From the NCBI GenBank assembly GCA_038147755.1, contig JAYQTS010000001.1, positions 1 to 64,000 on the forward strand: a DNA stretch of 64,000 nucleotides, read 5' to 3'. The DNA is from UBA5951 sp012269555 (GTDB lineage Bacteria > Pseudomonadota > Alphaproteobacteria > Puniceispirillales > Puniceispirillaceae). Position numbers and translations under genes: made by a program. Position 1 is the stretch's first letter, and every line of letters starts with the position of its first letter. This document shows positions 29,979 to 39,162 of the stretch, one piece after another. The notes beneath the pieces were generated by a model, which worked only from the letters and a program-made list of their open reading frames with translations, ran no database searches and was not told where the DNA came from.

Positions 29979-30811
29979 TGATTGACCCTATAGATAATCT
30001 TCCAACTATCCGTGAAACCTTATCTAAAGTTAATCTAAGGGCAAAAAAATCATTAGGCCAAAATTTTCTTTTAGATGAAGCATTTACAGATAAAATTGCT
30101 GAATCAGCTGCTCCATTTGAAGGAACCGTAATTGAAATTGGCCCTGGACCCGGAGGACTAACCCGGTCTATTTTATTAATGGGAGCGCATGAGCTAATAG
30201 CAATTGAAAAAGACCGGCGTGCTATTGAATTCCTAGAGGAGCTGAATAAAGCTGCATCTCCAAGACTTCAAATAAAGCAAGCTGATGCTCTTACGGAACC
30301 AGTTTGGGAATTTGGTTCTCAACCAAGGCAGATCATTGCAAATTTACCTTATAATATTGCTACACCATTATTAATACTATGGTTAAAGCACTCAAACGCT
30401 TTTGATAAATTAACCCTTATGTTCCAGAAAGAGGTGGCTGAGCGTATAGTGGCTCAACCAGGAGAAAGCTGTTTTGGCAGGCTATCTGTTTTATGCGACT
30501 GGCTGACAACTGCAAAAATATTATTTGAAGTACCAGCAGATGCATTTTCACCAAAGCCAAAAGTTAGTTCTGCAGTTGTTCAGCTTATGCCTAGGAAGAG
30601 CCTTTTATTCGATTGCAGGCTAAATTACCTAGAAAAGGTTACCCAAATTGCTTTCAATCAACGTCGTAAAATGCTTCGTACGAGCTTCAAAAAATTTGGC
30701 GGTACTCAAATGCTCACTTCACTAAATATCGATCCAATGATAAGACCACAAGATTTATCGACTGAGAGTTTTTGTAAGTTAGCCAATCATTTAGGGCCAC
30801 AATTGGGGTAG
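29978..30811 (+). CDS. rsmA: 16S rRNA dimethyladenosine transferase
   Basis: RsmA/KsgA dimethylates A1518 and A1519 of 16S rRNA. It shows KKSLGQNFLLDEAFT, the SAM motif VIEIGPGPGGLTRSIL, the acidic loop AIEKDRRAIEFL, and the adenosine-flipping NLPYNIATPLL. The C-terminal helical domain (about 200-277) has FNQRRKMLRTSFK. Intact, 277 residues, and coupled to pdxA by a one-base overlap. Last gene of the lptF-to-rsmA run and convergent with gmk. Confidence 0.97.
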   Translation: MIDPIDNLPTIRETLSKVNLRAKKSLGQNFLLDEAFTDKIAESAAPFEGTVIEIGPGPGGLTRSILLMGAHELIAIEKDRRAIEFLEELNKAASPRLQIKQADALTEPVWEFGSQPRQIIANLPYNIATPLLILWLKHSNAFDKLTLMFQKEVAERIVAQPGESCFGRLSVLCDWLTTAKILFEVPADAFSPKPKVSSAVVQLMPRKSLLFDCRLNYLEKVTQIAFNQRRKMLRTSFKKFGGTQMLTSLNIDPMIRPQDLSTESFCKLANHLGPQLG

Positions 30812-30829
30812 TGAATGAACTAACTGTCA

Positions 30830-31465
30830 TTATAACTGAGCACGAAGGTATTTTACAAATTCAACAAGCCCAATTTGTCTTTCTCTTCGAGATCTTTCTG
30901 CACATAAAATAGATTGTACCTGCTGCACTGATTTATCTAGGTCATGATTGATAATTACATAATCATATTCAGGGTAATGGCTCATTTCGCTAGCAGATTT
31001 TGACATTCGATTTGCTACTACTTCGCTTGTATCCTGGGCTCGTTTGAACAGTCTCTTTTCGAGCTCCTTTATTGATGGTGGTAAGATGAACACAGAGACA
31101 AGATCCTGGCGCGCCCGTGCTTTTAGCTGCTGAGTTCCTTGCCAATCAATATCAAATAGCACGTCAACTCCAGATTTAAGAGTTCTTTCCACTAATTGAG
31201 CTGGTGTGCCATAATAATTACCAAATACTTTAGCATATTCAAGAAATTGAGACTTATTAATTCTACTTTCAAATTCCTGTATTGATAAAAATTGATAATC
31301 TTTTCCTTCCACCTCTCCGGGACGTCTTTTTCGAGTCGTAGCAGATACAGAAAGTACAAGACCTGTATCTTGCTGTAAAAGCTTTTTACATATGCTTGTT
31401 TTACCTGCTCCGGAGGGAGAGGATAATACAAGCATTAATCCACGTTTTGTAATTGGAGTTGTCAT
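30830..31465 (-). CDS. gmk: guanylate kinase
   Basis: Phosphorylates GMP to GDP. The P-loop is LSSPSGAGKTSICKKL. The GMP-binding region is SATTRKRRPGEVEGKDYQF with the usual E-Y-A at SQFLEYAKVFG, and the lid region is KRAQDTSEVVANRM. Length 211 residues; intact. Last gene of the fabD-fabG-acpP-fabF-mltG-gmk series on the minus strand, 11 bases after mltG. Confidence 0.97.
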   Translation of the reverse strand: MTTPITKRGLMLVLSSPSGAGKTSICKKLLQQDTGLVLSVSATTRKRRPGEVEGKDYQFLSIQEFESRINKSQFLEYAKVFGNYYGTPAQLVERTLKSGVDVLFDIDWQGTQQLKARARQDLVSVFILPPSIKELEKRLFKRAQDTSEVVANRMSKSASEMSHYPEYDYVIINHDLDKSVQQVQSILCAERSRRERQIGLVEFVKYLRAQL

Positions 31466-31476
31466 TTAAAAATCCC

Positions 31477-32469
31477 TTATTTATTTTTTTCTGACAAAAA
31501 TTTCCTGTACTTTCTTACATTCTTGTTATGCTCGTCTAGAGTTTTAGCAAATCGATGCCCGCCCCTTCCATCGGCAACAAAATAAAGGTAATCGGTTTTT
31601 GCTGGGTTTAGTACCGATTGAATAGCAGCAAATCCAGGGTTTGAAATAGGCGTTTTAGGCAAACCTCGCATCATATAAGTGTTCCATTCGTGCTTTTGTT
31701 TTAAATGTTTTCTCAAAAGCCGCTTCGGAGCAACACCTATTTTTTCAAGCCCATAAATAACTGTAGGGTCAGATTGAAGCGGCATTTTTGATTTTAGTCT
31801 ATTTATAAACACAGAGGCAACAAGCGGTCTTTCTTCAGGTCTTGTTGTTTCTTTTTCGACTATCGAAGCAAGAATTACAGCCTCTTTTGGTGTATATAGT
31901 GGAAGATTTTCTTTTCTAGTTGCCCATAAATCTGCCAATACTACCTTAGATTTTTGTGATGCTCGATCTATAATATTTTGTCTCGACATACCATATGTAT
32001 AAAAATAAGTATCTGGAAACAAACTCCCCTCATCTGGAATGGTAATGATCTCATCTGTCATATTTGGAGAGTTATTTAAAACATCTATGAATTTTTTTGA
32101 TGTTAATCCCTCTGGAAAAGTGACTTTTCGCTGCAGTGAAACACCTGAGTGAAGAATTTCCATTACCTGAAATAGAGTAGCATAAGCTGGGATCTCATAC
32201 TCCCCTACCTTGGGAACAAAAGGCTTTCTAGCAGCATATTTTGCAATAAAAAAGTAAGCCCTATTTGATATAATATTTTTACGGTATAGCTCCCAGCTTA
32301 TCGTATTATCCCCATCTCCAGGGTGCACTAATATAATTTCTGGATCTTTATTGCTGCCATTAGAGTTGACTGAAATTTCTACCAGCACATATCCCGCAGA
32401 ACTTATACAAATAAATAGAAATGTAAAAATAAAAGTAATACGTAAAAACAGCCGCATGGCCCGTTTCAT
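31477..32469 (-). CDS. mltG: endolytic murein transglycosylase
   Basis: Membrane-anchored transglycosylase (YceG) that cleaves nascent glycan strands and sets their length. One N-terminal membrane helix (about residues 8-30), a LysM-like region, then the catalytic domain with the active glutamate in ILASIVEKETTRPEERPLVA and the motif LQSDPTVIYGLE. The C-terminus shows YLYFVADGRGGHRFAKTLDEHN. 330 residues, intact. Only 4 bases separate it from fabF, a conserved pairing. Confidence 0.95.
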   Translation of the reverse strand: MKRAMRLFLRITFIFTFLFICISSAGYVLVEISVNSNGSNKDPEIILVHPGDGDNTISWELYRKNIISNRAYFFIAKYAARKPFVPKVGEYEIPAYATLFQVMEILHSGVSLQRKVTFPEGLTSKKFIDVLNNSPNMTDEIITIPDEGSLFPDTYFYTYGMSRQNIIDRASQKSKVVLADLWATRKENLPLYTPKEAVILASIVEKETTRPEERPLVASVFINRLKSKMPLQSDPTVIYGLEKIGVAPKRLLRKHLKQKHEWNTYMMRGLPKTPISNPGFAAIQSVLNPAKTDYLYFVADGRGGHRFAKTLDEHNKNVRKYRKFLSEKNK

Positions 32470-32473
32470 CTAA

Positions 32474-33734
32474 CTACTCAACCTCACCTATGATTAAGGA
32501 AGCGTTAGTACCACCAAATCCAAATGAATTAGACATCGCATTCTTAATTTTCTTATTGCGAGATTTAATTGGAACTAAATCTAAATTTTCTAAACCCTCC
32601 TCCTTTTCATTAAGGTTTAATGTGGGTGGGAGCATATTATCTCTAACGGCAAGTGCGGAATAAATAGCTTCGATAGCTCCTGCTGCCCCTAGCAAATGTC
32701 CCGTGGCACTTTTTGTAGAGGACATAGATAAACTGTGAAGACAATCACCAAATAGGCGCATGACAGCCCCTGCTTCTATCATATCGCCAAGAGGTGTGGA
32801 AGTCCCATGTGCATTAATGTATCCAATGTCTGCTGGCTCCAATTTAGCACGCTTAAGAGCGTTCTTCATTGACCTAAACCCTCCATCTCCATCAGAGGCC
32901 GGCGCTGTTATATGATGGGCGTCACCAGACATTCCATATCCTTTTATCTCACAATAAATTTTGGCTCCTCTTTTTAATGCATGTTCATATTCCTCAAGGA
33001 CGACTACACCAGCCCCTCCCCATAATAAAACCATCTCTTCCAATATCCCAAGGACGAGAGGCTATTTTAGGTGAGTCATTATATTTGGTGCATAGCGCTC
33101 TTGCTGCTGCGAAGCCCGCCACACCAAGTCTGCAAACGGCTGCTTCTGCTCCACCAGCAATCATCACGTCAGCATCATCAACAGCAATTATCCTAGCGGC
33201 ATCACCTATGGCATGTGCTCCTGTAGAACAAGCAGTCACGACAGAATGGTTTGGCCCTTTGAAACCAAACTTAATAGAAACTTGACCTGAAATTAAATTT
33301 ATCAAAGCAGAAGGAATGAAAAATGGACTAATTCTTCTTGGGCCTCGTTCATTCATAAGCTCAGTTGTTTCTACAATAGTTTGCAATCCTCCTATTCCAG
33401 AACCAATCATTACGCCAGTCCTCTCTTGATGAAAAACTGTCTTCGGCTCCCAACTAGAATCATCTACAGCTTCAATAGCTGCGACAATTCCAAGTTGAAT
33501 AAAACGATCAATTTTACGTTGTTCTTTTGGATCGATAAAATCATCCAGATTAAGACCATTAATGTCATTTTTCTCTGGAATAAGGCCTGCAATCTGACAA
33601 GTTATATCAGAAACATCAAATGATTGAATTCTTGATATTCCGGATTTTCCCTCTAATAGATTTTTCCAATTAGCATCTACCCCTTGTCCCAAAGGAGTTA
33701 CCATACCCATACCAGTAACAACAACTCGACGCAT
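32474..33734 (-). CDS. fabF: beta-ketoacyl-ACP synthase II (two frameshifts)
   Basis: Condensing enzyme of fatty-acid elongation. The N-terminal frame has VVTGMGMVTPLG and the active cysteine in VTACSTGAHAIGDA. The C-terminal frame has the two histidines (INAHGTSTPLGD and KSATGHLLGAAGA) and the terminal SNSFGFGGTNASL. Two CCCC runs on the plus strand (33013-33016 and 33018-33021) lie at the junction. Reading each as five restores GFIMGEGAGVVVLEEYEHA and a 420-residue enzyme of normal length. Placed between acpP and mltG, as is standard. Confidence 0.95.
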
Positions 33735-33807
33735 TTTATTTGACCTCTTGAAGGATTAGCCCAGATTAAATAAATAATAGATATGGGCTAATTTTTCGTA
33801 GAGCTAT

Positions 33808-34041
33808 TTACGCAGCACTTTCCAGAAAATCTACTGCATCTTTAACAGTTTGGATTTTCTCAGCTGCATCATCAGGGATTTCAACCTCAAACTCTTCTTC
33901 AAATGCCATAACTAATTCAACTGTATCCAGGCTATCTGCTCCTAAATCGTCGATGAAGGAGGCACTGTCAACAACTTTTGAATCCTCTACACCTAGATGC
34001 TCTACAACAATTGCTTTTACACGACTTGAAATATCACTCAT
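33808..34041 (-). CDS. acpP: acyl carrier protein
   Basis: A 77-residue acidic carrier protein. The serine in DDLGADSLDTVELVMAFEEE receives the 4'-phosphopantetheine arm and carries growing acyl chains for the neighbouring Fab enzymes. Intact, with the upstream GGGGATTATA serving as ribosome binding region. It has 114 bases of upstream non-coding sequence, which may hold its own promoter, as is common for this highly expressed gene. Confidence 0.98.
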   Translation of the reverse strand: MSDISSRVKAIVVEHLGVEDSKVVDSASFIDDLGADSLDTVELVMAFEEEFEVEIPDDAAEKIQTVKDAVDFLESAA

Positions 34042-34155
34042 TATAATCCCCTATTTAATAGCCCATTTAGGACACGATCGTTCACATTTTGGCGTGGTTT
34101 AGCACAGTTTTCATTTTCAGGCTAGTGTCTGTTTTTTTACTCATCTACAATTTGT

Positions 34156-34896
34156 TTATATCATTGCCATCCCACCGTTTACATGCAATGTAGACCCAGT
34201 CAAATAACTTGCCTCTGAAGTGGCTAAATATATGACTGCTGACGCCACTTCATTTGGAGTTCCTAATCTACCAACAGGCACTTGTCCTAGCAATTTTTCT
34301 CTTTGTTTTTCATCTAACATTTCTGTCATAGGTGTTTCTATAAAACCGGGAGCAACAACATTTACAGTAATTCCCCTACTCGCCACCTGTTGGGCGAGTG
34401 ATTTGCAAAACCCAATCATACCAGCTTTAGATGCTGAATAATTAGTTTGTCCTGAATTACCAGTTACACCAACAATAGAGGAAATAGATATAATTCTGCC
34501 CCACTTCTGTTTAATCATAGAGCGAATGGCTGTTCTACACAAAATCATATTTGCTGTTAGATTTACATCTAATACTCTCTGCCACTCTTCAACTTTCATT
34601 CGTAATAACAATCCATCTATTGCAAAACCAGCATTATTTATAAGAATATCTATTGGAGAATCGGATAATTTGCTTGCGGACTCTACAAGTGAAGATACCG
34701 CTTCTAAATCACTAAGGTCTGCTGCAATATAGGAAGAATTTGACCCTAGCTGATTTGCAAGACTAATGAGTTTCTCTTCACGTGTTCCATGTAATACTAC
34801 ATAGGCTCCTTGCTGATGAAGCCGCGTCGCAATTGCTTTACCGATGCCACCACTTGCTCCAGTAACAAGAGCTGTCTTTCCAGTTAATTCAAACAT
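34156..34896 (-). CDS. fabG: 3-oxoacyl-ACP reductase
   Basis: NADPH-dependent SDR of fatty-acid elongation. The cofactor motif is VTGASGGIGKAIA; NNAGFAIDGLLLRMK and the catalytic set SISSIVG ... YSASKAG follow, with the C-terminus GSTLHVNGGMAMI typical of FabG. 246 residues, intact. It lies between fabD and acpP, which separates it from the other SDR genes in this window. Confidence 0.96.
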   Translation of the reverse strand: MFELTGKTALVTGASGGIGKAIATRLHQQGAYVVLHGTREEKLISLANQLGSNSSYIAADLSDLEAVSSLVESASKLSDSPIDILINNAGFAIDGLLLRMKVEEWQRVLDVNLTANMILCRTAIRSMIKQKWGRIISISSIVGVTGNSGQTNYSASKAGMIGFCKSLAQQVASRGITVNVVAPGFIETPMTEMLDEKQREKLLGQVPVGRLGTPNEVASAVIYLATSEASYLTGSTLHVNGGMAMI

Positions 34897-34973
34897 AAAA
34901 GTATCCTTTATTCTTATTTCTAATATCTTTATTGGAAACTGCCTTTATCACTGCAAAAAAAAGAAATAACAGC

Positions 34974-35921
34974 TTAAGAAAAATAATCTGTTATGTCTTT
35001 ATATGACTCTAGTGATATTGTTTTCACATCTGTAATTGTTCTTTTGACCAAACCAGACAAAACTTTTCCAGTTCCTATTTCTACAAATTGACTAACTCCA
35101 TTTTTAGCCAAATTTAAAATTGTTTCTCGCCACCGCACTCTTGCAGTCACCTGGGCAACTAAATTTAATCTAAGTTTACTAATATCTTCTTCGACTAATG
35201 CCGTTACATTGCAGAAAATCTTCAATTGAGGAGGTTTAAACTCACTTTCATTTAAGTGGTCTAACATTATTTCTGCTGCAGGAGCCATTAAATCAGAGTG
35301 AAATGGAGCGCTAACTGGCAACATAAGACTTTTTTTTATGCCTTTCTGCTTTGCCATTTCACACAATATCTCAACTGCATTTTTGTGCCCACTTACAACG
35401 ATTTGACCAGGAGAATTATCGTTAGCAATTTGCACTATCTCATTAGACTGAGTTGTATTAAAGGAAGCTATTAGAGATTCCACTTGCTCTATTTCTGAGC
35501 CTAATATTGCTGCCATAGCACCGACGCCAACCGGGGTAGCAGATTGCATAGCATCTCCCCTTATCCTCAACAATTTTGCAGCTTTTGTTATGTCAATTGA
35601 CTTTGCGGCTGCCAGTGCAGAATACTCACCAAGGGAGTGACCTGCAGCAAATGAAGCAATTTTTCTAATATCACCAAACCTCTCCTCAATCGCAGCGACA
35701 ACAGCCAATGAACTTGCAAAAATCGCTGGTTGAGCATTTCTGGTAAGTTGAAGGACATCTTTAGGGCCGTCTCTCATGATGGAAAACAAATCTTCTGATA
35801 ACGACTCGTTTACTTGTTCAAAAACGAGTTTAGCGGATTTGCTTTCACTGGCGAGCGCTGCACCCATTCCAATTATTTGTGAACCTTGACCGGGGAATAA
35901 AAATGCTACGGGTGCTTCCAT
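34974..35921 (-). CDS. fabD: malonyl-CoA:ACP transacylase
   Basis: Loads malonyl groups onto ACP. The oxyanion region is FLFPGQGSQIIGMG, the nucleophile elbow is AGHSLGEYSAL, the arginine region is LRIRGDAMQ, and the catalytic histidine is in PVSAPFHSDLM. I place the start at ATG 35921, where AAAGAG lies 7 bases upstream and the family motif begins; a longer frame to 35981 adds a poorly conserved Asn/Lys-rich leader. Length 315 residues. First gene of the fab run. Confidence 0.96.
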   Translation of the reverse strand: MEAPVAFLFPGQGSQIIGMGAALASESKSAKLVFEQVNESLSEDLFSIMRDGPKDVLQLTRNAQPAIFASSLAVVAAIEERFGDIRKIASFAAGHSLGEYSALAAAKSIDITKAAKLLRIRGDAMQSATPVGVGAMAAILGSEIEQVESLIASFNTTQSNEIVQIANDNSPGQIVVSGHKNAVEILCEMAKQKGIKKSLMLPVSAPFHSDLMAPAAEIMLDHLNESEFKPPQLKIFCNVTALVEEDISKLRLNLVAQVTARVRWRETILNLAKNGVSQFVEIGTGKVLSGLVKRTITDVKTISLESYKDITDYFS

Positions 35922-36092
35922 ATTAATACTCTTTGAATTCTTTGAATTAATTTTTAAAAACTGGTTTACCCCATTTGCCAAATATGGTGAAGCGTATTTT
36001 AAAACTATAGTCTTGCAAACTCAAATATTTTATTGCATATAGTGTTTTTATCGATTGATTTATGTGTAAAATCCGCAAAATCACACTCCCTT

Positions 36093-36110
36093 GCCAGTAT
36101 CGATACTGGC
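36093..36110. promoter_or_regulatory. perfect 18-bp palindrome in the rpsF leader
   Basis: GCCAGTATCGATACTGGC reads identically on both strands and lies 50 bases upstream of the rpsF start. A second inverted repeat, TTACAT...ATGTAA, occupies 36114-36137. As DNA the palindrome could be an operator. As RNA it could fold into a leader hairpin for ribosomal-protein autoregulation. No specific family of leader (such as the S6:S18 motif) can be claimed from the sequence. Confidence 0.5.
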
Positions 36111-36159
36111 TCGTTACATGAATAATTGATTATGTAACCATTAGCCATAAGAGAGAATA

Positions 36160-36570
36160 ATGAGGCTATATGAATGCGTGATAATTGGGCGACAGGATGT
36201 ATCGTCTGGGCATTTTGAAGAATTAGTTAACGAATTTTGTTCTATAATTGAAAAAGACGGAGGCTCTGTCAAATAAAGAGAGTATTGGGGTCTGCGTTCG
36301 CTTGCATATAGAATAAAAAAGAACCGCAAGGGCCATTACATTCTTTTAAATTTCGAAACCAATCCAAAAACACTTAAAGAGTTTGAGCGTGTTATGGGAC
36401 TAAACGAAGATATTCTCCGTTTTATGACAATAGTCATAGATGCAGTGGAAGAAAATCCCTCTGTTATGATGCAAACCAAGCCAGAACGTCCACGCTCTGA
36501 AAAAACAGAGAGACAAGTGTCTCAAAACGATGATGAAATTAATAATGAATTGTCTGCTGAGGGAGTTTAA
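36160..36570 (+). CDS. rpsF: 30S ribosomal protein S6, interrupted by an in-frame TAA
   Basis: The frame starts MRLYECVIIGRQDV with GAGAG just upstream. It continues to EKDGGSVK, hits TAA at 36274-36276, then resumes in the same frame with REYWGLRSLAYRIKKNRKGH, the most conserved part of S6, and runs to TAA at 36568-36570. The total is 136 codons, with an acidic/polar tail. The stop sits where S6 proteins commonly have a lysine, so a single A-to-T change (AAA to TAA) explains it. S6 binds the 16S rRNA platform with S18, encoded 2 bases downstream. I take the stop as an error. Confidence 0.92.
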
Positions 36571-36572
36571 AA

Positions 36573-36827
36573 ATGACCCAATTAGAAATTACAAGAGAGG
36601 CAATCCGCCGACCACAAAATAGACGTCGTAAGTCATGTCCTTTTTCAGGTCCTAATGCCCCCAAAATTGATTACAAGGATGTAAAATTACTAACTAGATT
36701 TGTTTCTGAAAGAGGAAAAATAGTTCCATCTCGGATTTCAGCCGTATCAGCAAAGAAACAGCGTGAATTATCTAATGCAATTAAGCGGGCACGTTTTTTA
36801 GCCTTAATGCCATATGCTTCTATTTAA
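36573..36827 (+). CDS. rpsR: 30S ribosomal protein S18
   Basis: 84-residue S18, the binding partner of S6. It has RRRKSCPFSG near the N-terminus, then IDYKDVKLLTRFVSERGKI and KKQRELSNAIKRARFLALMPY, which are diagnostic. Intact. Middle gene of rpsF-rpsR-rplI, 2 bases after rpsF and 15 before rplI. Confidence 0.98.
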   Translation: MTQLEITREAIRRPQNRRRKSCPFSGPNAPKIDYKDVKLLTRFVSERGKIVPSRISAVSAKKQRELSNAIKRARFLALMPYASI

Positions 36828-36842
36828 AAAGGATAATGAATT

Positions 36843-37445
36843 ATGGAAATTGTACTTTTAGAGCGCGTTGAGAAACTTGGTAAGATTGGTGATGTTGTTA
36901 AGGTAAAACCTGGATACGCAAGAAATTTTTTGTTACCTCGCGGGAAGGCATTGCGAGCTAACAAACAAAATTTAGCAAAATTTGAAGCAGAGCGTAGCGC
37001 TATAGAAGCCCGAAATGCGGATGCAAAGAAAAGCGCAGAATTACTATCCGAATCTATAGGAGATCTTAACGTTGACATCGTCCGAGCAGCTTCTGAAATG
37101 GGTCAATTATATGGTTCCGTGACATCGCGTGATATATCGGAGGCGATTTCAAAAGCGGGATATGAAGTTGAAAAAAGACTAGTGGTAATGGACGCCGCCA
37201 TCAAAACATTAGGATTGTTTACTATAAAATTGGCACTTCACCCCGAGGTTAGTAAGAAAATTGTGGTAAATGTTGCACGTTCACTTGAGGAAGCAAAAAT
37301 GCAATTAGATTCTGGGAAGGCGGTGATTACAAACCTGAATGAAGAGAGCCAAGAGGAGACTTCGCAGCTTACTGCAAATATTGAAGTTGAAAATAATAAT
37401 GACGAGCTTCAAGGCGATAAAGACGACACTGAGAATGTTCAGTAG
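36843..37445 (+). CDS. rplI: 50S ribosomal protein L9
   Basis: 200-residue L9. The N-terminal rRNA-binding domain reads MEIVLLERVEKLGKIGDVV and VKPGYARNFLLPRGKA. The long connecting helix and C-terminal domain end in IKLALHPEV. An acidic, Asn/Glu-rich extension of about 45 residues follows, as in many alphaproteobacteria. Last gene of the ribosomal operon; a rho-independent terminator follows about 70 bases downstream. Confidence 0.97.
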   Translation: MEIVLLERVEKLGKIGDVVKVKPGYARNFLLPRGKALRANKQNLAKFEAERSAIEARNADAKKSAELLSESIGDLNVDIVRAASEMGQLYGSVTSRDISEAISKAGYEVEKRLVVMDAAIKTLGLFTIKLALHPEVSKKIVVNVARSLEEAKMQLDSGKAVITNLNEESQEETSQLTANIEVENNNDELQGDKDDTENVQ

Positions 37446-37516
37446 CTAAACAAACGAACAAGCATTTCTTAATAAAAAGCTTATCAATTTAAGTTATTGC
37501 CTTTTTTTAATGTAAA

Positions 37517-37551
37517 AATACCAGCCGCTCTCTATGGTTGGTATTTTTTTT
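37517..37551 (+). terminator. rho-independent terminator after rplI
   Basis: AATACCAGCC and GGTTGGTATT form a 10-bp stem (one G-U pair) around a 9-base loop, followed by a run of eight or more T. It sits between the ribosomal operon and dnaB, so the two are probably separate transcription units. Confidence 0.88.
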
Positions 37552-37619
37552 GAGTTATCCCTGTTATCCTCGTTTTCCACAACTAGAAAAGAAACTAGAT
37601 TAGGTATAATCTATTGATT

Positions 37620-39125
37620 ATGAGTGAAAATAAAAATGATAAAACTATAGCACTATTTCCACAAAATGATGCTGGGGTAAATTCAGTACGTTCCATGCCA
37701 AATAATATTGCTGCTGAACAAAATTATCTTGGCGCACTTTTATATGACAACCAAGTTCTCGACAAAACTAATGACTTGATTCGCCCTGAACATTTTTTCG
37801 ACCCATTGCATGGCAAGATATTTGAATCAGCCTCTAAGTTGATTATTCGCGGTCAAGTTGCCAATAATGTAACGCTGAAGGCATTAATAATCTCTGATCC
37901 CACTATCTCCGAAATTGACGTTGATAACTACCTAGGTGACTTAATTGATGGAATTATATCAATCTCAGATGCTTTAGATTATGCCCAAATAATACATAAT
38001 AATTATCTTCGGCGTGAACTAATTCGGATTTCTGATACCATTATTAGGGATGCGACTCATCCAGACATAGAACATTCAGCTTTCCGCCAAATTGAAGCTG
38101 CTGAACAACATTTATTTAATTTAGCAGAAAAGGACAGTGCAGATGTGGGTCTCCGCCCCTTTTTATCCGTCCTAACTGAAACAATTAAACGAGCAGAAAT
38201 TGCAGCTAATTCGGATGGTCATTTATCAGGATTATCTACTGGACTAACTGGTCTAAATAATCTTCTAGGAGGGATGCATAAATCAGACCTTATAATCATA
38301 GCAGGTCGACCTGCAATGGGAAAAACAGCGCTCGCAACAAATATCGCCTTTCACGCCGCCACAACCACTCGTACAGGCGAAAAAGCTGCGCCTGTAGCTT
38401 TTTTCTCGCTTGAAATGTCTGCAGAACAACTTGGTCTTAGAATTCTTTCTGAGCGCTCAGAACTAGACTCTGAGAATATCAGAAGAGGTAAATTAAAAAC
38501 AGAAGAATTCAATAAACTAGTAAATGCTAACCGTGAAATTAATATGGCTCCATTTTTCATTGATGACACCCCTGCTTTGTCAATTAGTCAACTTGCAAGC
38601 CGTGCCAGAAGAATGAAACGTACCTCAGGACTAGGGCTTATCGTGGTTGACTATCTTCAACTGCTACAAGCCCAAATTGGAGTTAAACCAGAGAACAGAG
38701 TTCAGGAGATTTCAAATATAACGCGCTCTCTGAAGGCGCTTGCCAAAGAGCTAGATATACCTGTTCTTGCTTTATCTCAGCTGCCCCGCGCAGTTGAACA
38801 AAGAGAAGATAAACGACCTAATCTAGCAGACCTGAGAGAATCTGGTTCAATAGAGCAAGATTCCGATGTAGTAATGTTTGTATATAGAGAAGAATATTAT
38901 CTCTCTAAGAGCGAGCCAGAAAGAAAAGATAATGAAACAACGGAAAAATATAATGAACGCTATGATAATTGGACAAAAAGACTAGAGAAATCAGCTGGTC
39001 TTGCAGAAATTTTAATTGCAAAGCAACGGCATGGACCAGTGGGCAATGTAACCGTTCAATTTGAAGGAAGACTTACAAAATTTCATGATCCAATCTCCTC
39101 AGATTATCTTCCAGAAAATTTTTAA
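37620..39125 (+). CDS. dnaB: replicative DNA helicase
   Basis: Hexameric 5'-3' helicase of the replisome. The N-terminal DnaB domain (about residues 20-125) begins near NNIAAEQNYLGALLYDNQVL. The RecA-like C-terminal domain has Walker A IIAGRPAMGKTALATN, VAFFSLEMSAEQL, Walker B-like LGLIVVDYLQLL and the H4 region with LADLRESGSIEQDSD. No intein is present. The product is 501 residues from ATG 37620; a TTG two codons earlier is the alternative. Intact. Confidence 0.97.
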   Translation: MSENKNDKTIALFPQNDAGVNSVRSMPNNIAAEQNYLGALLYDNQVLDKTNDLIRPEHFFDPLHGKIFESASKLIIRGQVANNVTLKALIISDPTISEIDVDNYLGDLIDGIISISDALDYAQIIHNNYLRRELIRISDTIIRDATHPDIEHSAFRQIEAAEQHLFNLAEKDSADVGLRPFLSVLTETIKRAEIAANSDGHLSGLSTGLTGLNNLLGGMHKSDLIIIAGRPAMGKTALATNIAFHAATTTRTGEKAAPVAFFSLEMSAEQLGLRILSERSELDSENIRRGKLKTEEFNKLVNANREINMAPFFIDDTPALSISQLASRARRMKRTSGLGLIVVDYLQLLQAQIGVKPENRVQEISNITRSLKALAKELDIPVLALSQLPRAVEQREDKRPNLADLRESGSIEQDSDVVMFVYREEYYLSKSEPERKDNETTEKYNERYDNWTKRLEKSAGLAEILIAKQRHGPVGNVTVQFEGRLTKFHDPISSDYLPENF

Positions 39126-39162
39126 TAGATTTATTTGTAAAAAAATACCAAAATTAAAATTT

